A DNA stretch of 64,000 nucleotides from Cyanophora paradoxa (taxonomy: Eukaryota > Glaucocystophyceae > Cyanophorales > Cyanophoraceae), in assembly GCA_004431415.1 (NCBI GenBank), contig QPMI01000533.1:248001-312000 (forward strand), in the 5' to 3' direction. A program made the translations under genes and the position numbers. A model generated the notes under the pieces. It was not told the DNA's origin and searched no databases. It saw nothing but the letters and a program-made list of their open reading frames with translations. Positions 60,901 to 64,000 of this stretch are shown here, in pieces (the stretch's first letter is position 1; the number at the start of each line of letters is the position of its first letter).

Positions 60901-61823
60901 ACGGGCCTTCGTTCGTCCTCGCACAGAACACGCGACGCCCCGCCCGTGAGGGGTTGGGCGCCCTTGCGTCCTGTGCGGGATCGAACGGTCTGATGTTCGT
61001 CCTCGCACTGAGACTGTTGCGGTTCGTCCTCGCACACATCTCCTTTCCGCCCCCGTCTGACTTGTTCGTCCTTGCACAGAGTCTTGTGCTGGTGGGCGTT
61101 GTGCGGACGGGCGACTTCGTCGTCGATCTCCATGTCATGCTCGTCGTCGCCGTCAACATCTCCATCTTCGTCCTCATCTCCATCCTTGTCTCCGTCAACG
61201 TCTCCATTTTCCTCGCCGTCGTCGTCCTCCCAATCGTCGTTTTCACGCCAGGCCTCATCGTCCTCCATTTCCACGTCACCGTCTATTGCGAGCACGGCGT
61301 AGCGTCCGCCATACTGTGCAGTAGAGGTGGGCCTCTTGATTTGCCCTCCGCGCGGGTCCGGCTCCTGACTCCGCGCCGGGCGGGCCAGTTTACCGCCGGA
61401 CGCCCGCGGCGCCCCGAAAGGGCTGGCGCTGGCGCTGGCGCTGCGGCTGCTGCTCCTCCTCGTCCTCGTCATCCTCGAGGTCAACAATCTCGTCCTCGTC
61501 CACCGGCTGCGCCTGGTACACGACGCGCTGGCGCCGGACGGGTACATCGTTGGCGCTGGTCGGCCGGCCGCCGCGGCCGCGTGCGAGGCGCGCGCCGCCA
61601 CGCTGGCGCGGGATCCGCTGGCCCATCGCCTGCTCGTCGCCCCGCTCGCCGTTCGTGATGGCGAGGTACCCCTGGCCAGGGTACGCCATCTTGCGGTCGC
61701 ACGGGTGGCCGTGCAGCTTCCAGCAGTTGTCCACCGTGTGACCGTACTTCCGGCAGTGATTGCAGAACGGCCGCTCCGCGTCGACACCGGGGGCGGAGGC
61801 GTAGGGGGGTACGTCATTTCCAC
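54990..61823 (-). CDS. pol: Ty3/gypsy pol polyprotein: protease, RT, RNase H, integrase
   Basis: Open frame of 2277 codons overlapping gag by ~430 nt, one nucleotide forward of the gag frame; the first ~145 codons are the gag shadow, so expression probably needs a +1 frameshift in 61823-61390. An acidic Asp/Glu/Gly stretch (~61100-61280) precedes the enzymes. Aspartic protease VDTGAAFSII (~59870); RT with DMISGYWQLPLD and TVYLDDICIMS (~58395); RNase H with TDACKYGLGAVL, ELEALAVVWA and TDHEPLK (~57950-57740); integrase zinc site GHFGS..CEVC (~56650-56545), catalytic core QLDVVEF (D), EVDQGTPF (D), GKLERAHH (E). C-terminal GPYWITEVLSRTRVMVKPD is the usual SH3-like integrase end. No internal stop: likely functional. 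Confidence 0.93.
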   Translation of the reverse strand: MEMTYPPTPPPPVSTRSGRSAITAGSTVTRWTTAGSCTATRATARWRTLARGTSPSRTASGATSRRWASGSRASVAARASHAAAAAGRPAPTMYPSGASASCTRRSRWTRTRLLTSRMTRTRRSSSRSASASASPFGAPRASGGKLARPARSQEPDPRGGQIKRPTSTAQYGGRYAVLAIDGDVEMEDDEAWRENDDWEDDDGEENGDVDGDKDGDEDEDGDVDGDDEHDMEIDDEVARPHNAHQHKTLCKDEQVRRGRKGDVCEDEPQQSQCEDEHQTVRSRTGRKGAQPLTGGASRVLCEDERRPVSDRKVQSLRAKQTAVPLSAHAAALPKEGGADDVSIGGERRPQRDQWSTVAERGTLSSKSERTSHGAEATGRDSSSRTRPATTVESHLQQRTSTRIQQVGGRKTAAATAPAPHQHSGLYGSKLQAHRQSSAAMQESGEGTTGRKSQSSSRAAQDVGSHPTRDAARADSTSFSCAPGYAKTWRSQLAVPAPASNLWTNPTGSIVFKRQAEWRRNYLKRKSDELTDEESKCSTTSSPQSDFNRSYPLARWGPNVQMVYERRARRARTAETSNDRRTGRVPEVAVDDDSDNDNVEGLDDLDGMTLAEEQETIIASLRRTAERLSKRTGVHAEIQARLNGKGPLKALVDTGAAFSIISRRLVEKLGLQEKIDKSRRGEFATADGSPVNVLGSVDIEVTLGTLAKSVQEFFVWENLPTHIILGADYIMDNAWAIDLSEGIMKNKSGETVNTEPRVRSGVAVIASEDVKIKARHEHDVLVKLDQKGDQPKDGTRGMVEEHPRLYQKTNLMMAGNLTTFHDGVCMVRVLNSQYANRRIKKGAMLGYWTPEGPDLQTISSVHEVGVKNDHTRKEETETKEEATTPTAANGPTVASVGETPTATRPATQRKESCACGQCEECRTREADPAWQALRARLDVGHEGLDATVVRGVCAVLYDFRHMFASEYKVETGKLLPQKYAHHIDVQGARPIQIPLRRNNALKNKVISEHVEQMLKDNVVRPSKSPWAFPVVLAKKKDGTWRFCVDYRELNAKTKPDAYPLPRVDDILDSLQGSVIFSTLDMISGYWQLPLDEASKEKTAFLTSNGLYEYNVTPFGLSNSPKSFERAMDCILTGLKWIHCTVYLDDICIMSRRVEDHAADLRRVLQRLDEANVRLKSTKCRFAKAEVELLGHIVDKNGIRMDPKKIEQIVKWPVPTNPKQLRAFYGFASYYRRFIKNFAKICEPSTGLLRSGIDWTWGKEQQSAFEELRRKLTEAPVLRYPDFEKKFILQTDACKYGLGAVLKQKDDQGNEYIVACASRSTGRDEKNYSVPELEALAVVWAVTDVYRPYLELRPFTLRTDHEPLKTFLKPTYELNGAKGGRITRWVMKLSKFQFDVEYIKGKTNLDADALSRLWILYYGQRDVGTQTEGSTAQIQISAVREFKQTAAEERALACKIIAALQEKRAAKTGTKAGSPPTLQQLAKEAHIAKLAAGGDKRAIERILSKEQLRAGDPSAKTARPAVAAMRMSYLYDRGVRKLPALEHAKMVEEIRAAVARLHPKSKVSCLGFEATCKRVAAHLKKDLFGDDVVNRTWFRRIVRDVIGNCRICAAARDQRQQQRAPRVAAVAPAPAMQAADSKMRDAQYADADLRRIIDAIREPASLDKLKRADREKVETALQYCALGAGGMLVKTLDRKGRPRNIPQVYVPKELREEIIKEAHAGYGGGHFGSQRTTTRIKERFFWPYMRKYVQHFIKGCEVCRTTKHLQTTHVPPEARFASRPMQRWQLDVVEFAGKDAPQLLTMEDSFSRLLYADVYARVNSEAVKKSLQKLFNIHGLMLEVEVDQGTPFVSADTASFLKKKGVRLVILPAYVHQTKGKLERAHHTLEAIIRSLTAQRGGRWQNHVQEALTAYNTSVSAATGFSPFRLHHGYDAVTELDLKYSAPVTTAPGTAPMPPIQQVQLFGERIVCCAAPDQLWTYKEDGGRWERTAGSPRAPSCLWRHGQSAGGDCRCAVCADLRERTKVKAARAGAPSPAEVALPAPVVHNGACQCFECLRERENEAVASRAPRIVIAEDRIIEHRASLVATMRSQLRSNLGPAWNTPASRRLPKFILQRDAESASASASSPASPPAGNAPEGTDLPLASNADRLRSASPSMYGIWASAISEAQRADWQRAFEATLKQALRIERAFVARGGAARRYFEVGDPVQILVEPLRTKAPVPNSSGFSGPYWITEVLSRTRVMVKPDTSDPRVVHRAGGGPFEVHVARLRLFPTEALRRP

Positions 61824-63114
61824 GGTACGCTCCGCCGCCCATCGCGTTGAAGTGCTGACGACTGACTTCAGGTGCCGCCGGCAGCATCCGACCGTATGTC
61901 ACCAAGTTGATGTCCGCCTGGGGGGTACTGGTGAGCTTCGTCGCCGCGAATTTCTTGCACTCGTTCATGAAGTGACCCTTGAATCCGCAGAAGAGGCAAT
62001 GCGCGCCCGACGCGTCGACACGCTTGTTCTTGCGGTCGTCTTTGCGATCACGGTCGTCCCGATCGTCGCGATCGTCCCGGCGGCGGTCGCGATCGTCCTT
62101 GCGATACTTGCGGCGGCGATCGTCGCGATCGTCCTCCGAGTCGCTGCGCCGGTCCGTCCGCCGATCACGGTCGCGCTCGCTACGCTTCTCATGGACTGCA
62201 GCGATGGCGGCGGCCCGCGCCTCGACCATCTGATGGAAGATGACGGGATCGACTGTTGCGGGGGTAGACGACACTTGGACGCCGGCGTTGGCCTGGACGG
62301 GTGCGCTGTTGCCGCTGTTGACGTCGTCCGTGCCCCCGTTTATGCCGATCGGCAGGCTGTTTGCTCCCGTACCGAACTGAATGTTGTGGATGCGGCCGTG
62401 GAGGGGTACACCATTCTTGGGCACGTTGAGGGAGTTGACGGCCTGGACACGCCGCGAGAACTTGCTGGTGCTCACGCGTTTGGCGATGTACTCTGCCCAC
62501 TGATCGGGGTCCTCCTTGTGCTCACGAGCTGCCTTTTCCGCCAGATCGAAGAGGTCGATGTTCGAGATGAGGGCCTCTGTCATCTCGTAGACGAGCACGG
62601 CGTCCGGCATCACGTGCTCAAGCTGCAGCAACGCGCGTGTCTCAACGGTACGTTGCTTGTAGTCCTTGATGTCGGCGGGGATGAGCATTGACTTCGTTGC
62701 CAGCTTCATGCCCTCGTTGAAGATGCGCTGCTTCATCAAGGTCTGGGGATTGTAGACGTTGGCGTACTCGCGGATGAGGACCGTTCGCATATCCTCGTAG
62801 GACATGTCAGGACGTAGCTCGCGGCGCAGCGCCTGTAGAGGCGTGCCCTCAGCTTGTAGCATTGCCTTGTACAACGACTGAGCTTTAACAGTCTCTTTAT
62901 CGGCGATGGTAGAGCTGTCGATGTTGTGCGTCCAGTCGTGGAACAGACTCAGATAGCCCAACACATCACTGTCCTTCTGGGGCACAGGCGGCGGGTATTG
63001 ATTGATTACATTCGTATAGGCGGAATTCGCAGCGATCGACTGCATGGCGGCGGCGTGGTCGCGATTGACAGCGAGCGACTTGTTCACGATGCGCCTCATG
63101 AAGGAATGACTCAT
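61390..63114 (-). CDS. gag: Ty3/gypsy gag polyprotein with two zinc knuckles
   Basis: Start taken at MSHSFMRRIVNKSLAVNRDH (63114); the frame is open further upstream into the LTR but that part is LTR sequence. Capsid region includes DVLGYLSLFHDWTHN and LRRELRPDMSYEDMRTVLIR, typical of Ty3-type gag. A long Arg/Asp repeat (RDDRDDRDDRDRKDD) precedes two CCHC knuckles: CLFCGFKGHFMNEC and CNHCRKYGHTVDNC. The C-terminus is Gln/Arg-rich. Packages the element RNA into virus-like particles. Confidence 0.9.
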   Translation of the reverse strand: MSHSFMRRIVNKSLAVNRDHAAAMQSIAANSAYTNVINQYPPPVPQKDSDVLGYLSLFHDWTHNIDSSTIADKETVKAQSLYKAMLQAEGTPLQALRRELRPDMSYEDMRTVLIREYANVYNPQTLMKQRIFNEGMKLATKSMLIPADIKDYKQRTVETRALLQLEHVMPDAVLVYEMTEALISNIDLFDLAEKAAREHKEDPDQWAEYIAKRVSTSKFSRRVQAVNSLNVPKNGVPLHGRIHNIQFGTGANSLPIGINGGTDDVNSGNSAPVQANAGVQVSSTPATVDPVIFHQMVEARAAAIAAVHEKRSERDRDRRTDRRSDSEDDRDDRRRKYRKDDRDRRRDDRDDRDDRDRKDDRKNKRVDASGAHCLFCGFKGHFMNECKKFAATKLTSTPQADINLVTYGRMLPAAPEVSRQHFNAMGGGAYRGNDVPPYASAPGVDAERPFCNHCRKYGHTVDNCWKLHGHPCDRKMAYPGQGYLAITNGERGDEQAMGQRIPRQRGGARLARGRGGRPTSANDVPVRRQRVVYQAQPVDEDEIVDLEDDEDEEEQQPQRQRQRQPFRGAAGVRR

Positions 63115-63357
63115 GATGATGAAGCTTGAGGCACGTCGGGAGAATCGAAGATCGGCGAGCCGAAGACGGACGGGGTCGGGGCAGTGGCCGACGGGGTCGG
63201 GAGCGAGCACAGGATGAACTCGCCGTTGACAGGCGAGGTCGGGAACTGGTCGCCGCCGACTACGATTGCGCGACGCGTAGCGGTAGGCGGAGTGAGCTCC
63301 GAGTGGTAGAGAGGCTTGGTCGGTTCGTTGCTCCGAATGAAGCCGGTGCAGCCCCCA

Positions 63358-63686
63358 TGCGCGGCTAAGGGAAGCACGCCCAGTGCAGACCTGAGCAGGC
63401 AGGTTGATGGCAAGAGGCTGAGCAGCACCAGTGCGACGGAGCAGCAGAGTCTCGGTAGGATTGAGTACAAAGGGAACAGATATAGCGCTAGACATAGCTA
63501 CAGCGAGGCTAGTCATAGTGCTAGGGCTATTCTGAGCGTGCTAAGATGGTCGCTGGACCAGATGGCAACGCGTACAAGGGTACAGGCCCAGAGGACAGGG
63601 CTAAATAAGGGAGCAGAGGCCAAGGGCCTAGCTAAGAGCTAGAGGACTAGCCGACGAGCCGAGCGAGTCGGGAAGTGGATGGCACA
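63358..63686 (-). repeat. 5' LTR of the Ty3/gypsy element, with adjacent primer-binding site
   Basis: 329-bp LTR. On the minus strand it ends GCCGCGCA and is followed by TGGGGGCTGCACCGG (63357 downward), the presumed tRNA primer-binding site. Confidence 0.9.
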
Positions 63687-63690
63687 TGCC
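63687..63690. repeat. Right copy of 4-bp target-site duplication (TGCC)
   Basis: Immediately follows ...GATGGCACA; equals 51450-51453. Confidence 0.7.
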
Positions 63691-63804
63691 CGGAAGGAAC
63701 TTGTTCACGATGCCGTCCATGTCGGCCTTCAGGTCGTTCTTCAGCGACTGGCGCTGCTTCTTAGAGCCCTCCCCAATGTCCATCATAGAGTGGCCCTTCG
63801 TCAT
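63687..63804 (-). pseudogene. 5' part of the retroelement-split virus-like gene
   Basis: ATG at 63804; encodes MTKGHSMMDIGEGSKKQRQS ending DGIVNKFLPG, then enters the retroelement. It is the N-terminus of 50443-51453. The 79-bp gap to the upstream gene contains GAACCAATAAATTT, which may be a CCAAT/TATA promoter and also the upstream gene's AATAAA signal. Confidence 0.7.
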
Positions 63805-63883
63805 CGCGCCTCGGTTAGGATCCCAGTGGGAAAATTTATTGGTTCACATCGGCCTACCAAGCACACCCTGGCTAACAAGCAAT

Positions 63884-64000
63884 CTAATGGAAGCGGCGGT
63901 AGGCGCCGCCGTTGGTGAAGGTGATCTCGTTGTAGTAGCGGCAGTAGATGTCGGCCACGGGCTTGTCCGCGCCGTAGGTCTTGAGCGTGGTGAGCGTGAG
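63884..64000 (-). CDS. C-terminal end of a possible major capsid protein (partial)
   Basis: 38 codons, open to the window edge, ending at the TAG at 63884-63886. Reads LTLTTLKTYGADKPVADIYC then RYYNEITFTNGGAYRRFH. The pattern (a)(D/N)(I/V)Y..(N/Y)YN.(L/I)...(S/N)GG....(Y/F) at the extreme C-terminus is like the last strand of double-jelly-roll capsid proteins of algal DNA viruses. It is too short to be certain. First gene of the minus-strand late-type cluster. Confidence 0.35.
   Translation of the reverse strand, partial: LTLTTLKTYGADKPVADIYCRYYNEITFTNGGAYRRFH

Larger units (their letters stand above)
54154..63686 (-). mobile_element. Full-length Ty3/gypsy LTR retrotransposon (minus orientation), apparently intact
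   Basis: LTRs at 54154-54482 (3') and 63358-63686 (5'), 329 bp, identical by eye and bounded on the minus strand by TGTGCC...GCGCA. The primer-binding site TGGGGGCTGCACCGG abuts the 5' LTR. gag and pol are long and open, in the order protease - RT - RNase H - integrase of the Ty3/gypsy group. Identical LTRs and open frames indicate a recent insertion. No 4-6-bp duplication flanks this element alone; the TGCC duplication flanks it together with the adjoining plus-strand element. Confidence 0.9.

Noticed and set aside
54154-63686. Minus-strand Ty3 element as a separate, later insertion into the plus element's LTR
   Set aside because: There is no target duplication around it alone, and the rest of the plus element's 3' LTR is not found to the right; the TGCC duplication brackets both elements together.

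Overview
The window looks like nuclear DNA of a GC-rich, intron-dense, flagellated microalga (haptophyte-, pelagophyte- or green-alga-like; I cannot name it). It carries at least one, probably two, endogenous DNA-virus segments and a Ty3/gypsy retrotransposon insertion. The eukaryotic signs are many short spliced introns (about 50-150 nt, starting GTGCG, GTACCCC or sometimes GC, ending in GCAG), TATA boxes 40-65 bp before ATGs, an AATAAA signal, and host gene families such as an ABCG half-transporter, an LPLAT acyltransferase, an arrestin, a nucleotide-cyclase-like receptor and nephrocystin-4.

Layout. 1-3.4 kb: an AT-richer block of five intronless, tightly packed plus-strand ORFs, including the C-terminal part of a fibre-like protein with a peptidase S74 self-cleaving chaperone domain and a pair of paralogues; this is virus-like. 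4.5-20.1 kb: four host genes on the plus strand (ABCG transporter, a small acidic protein, acyltransferase, arrestin). 21.3-28.8 kb: a minus-strand many-exon gene that reads as a membrane nucleotide-cyclase homologue. 30.3-31.0 kb: the last exons of nephrocystin-4 on the minus strand, cut off where virus-like sequence begins.

31.8-64 kb: a virus-like region. It holds a YqaJ-type exonuclease, a GNAT-like ORF between two paralogues that share a promoter/leader, a duplicated hairpin whose arms covary, a large intron-containing SF3 (D5-like) helicase gene divergent from a second intron-containing gene, a cluster of small membrane, basic and regulatory ORFs, a complex inverted-repeat region resembling a viral replication origin/enhancer, a candidate ssDNA-binding protein, and at the right edge a possible capsid-protein C-terminus. 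Viral-type replication genes with host-style spliceosomal introns make this the strongest candidate for an undescribed endogenous virus lineage.

One gene of this virus-like block is interrupted at 51454-63686 by a retroelement insertion with a 4-bp TGCC target duplication; removing the insert with one TGCC copy restores the reading frame. The insert is a tail-to-tail fusion of two related Ty3/gypsy elements: a coding-poor plus-strand element with a truncated 3' LTR, and a full-length minus-strand element with identical 329-bp LTRs and long open gag and pol frames.

Limits: exon boundaries are read by eye from splice motifs and frame; family names rest on motif recognition, not searches. Host intergenic DNA is rich in homopolymer G/C tracts, short tandem repeats and short palindromes, which also produce many spurious ORFs.
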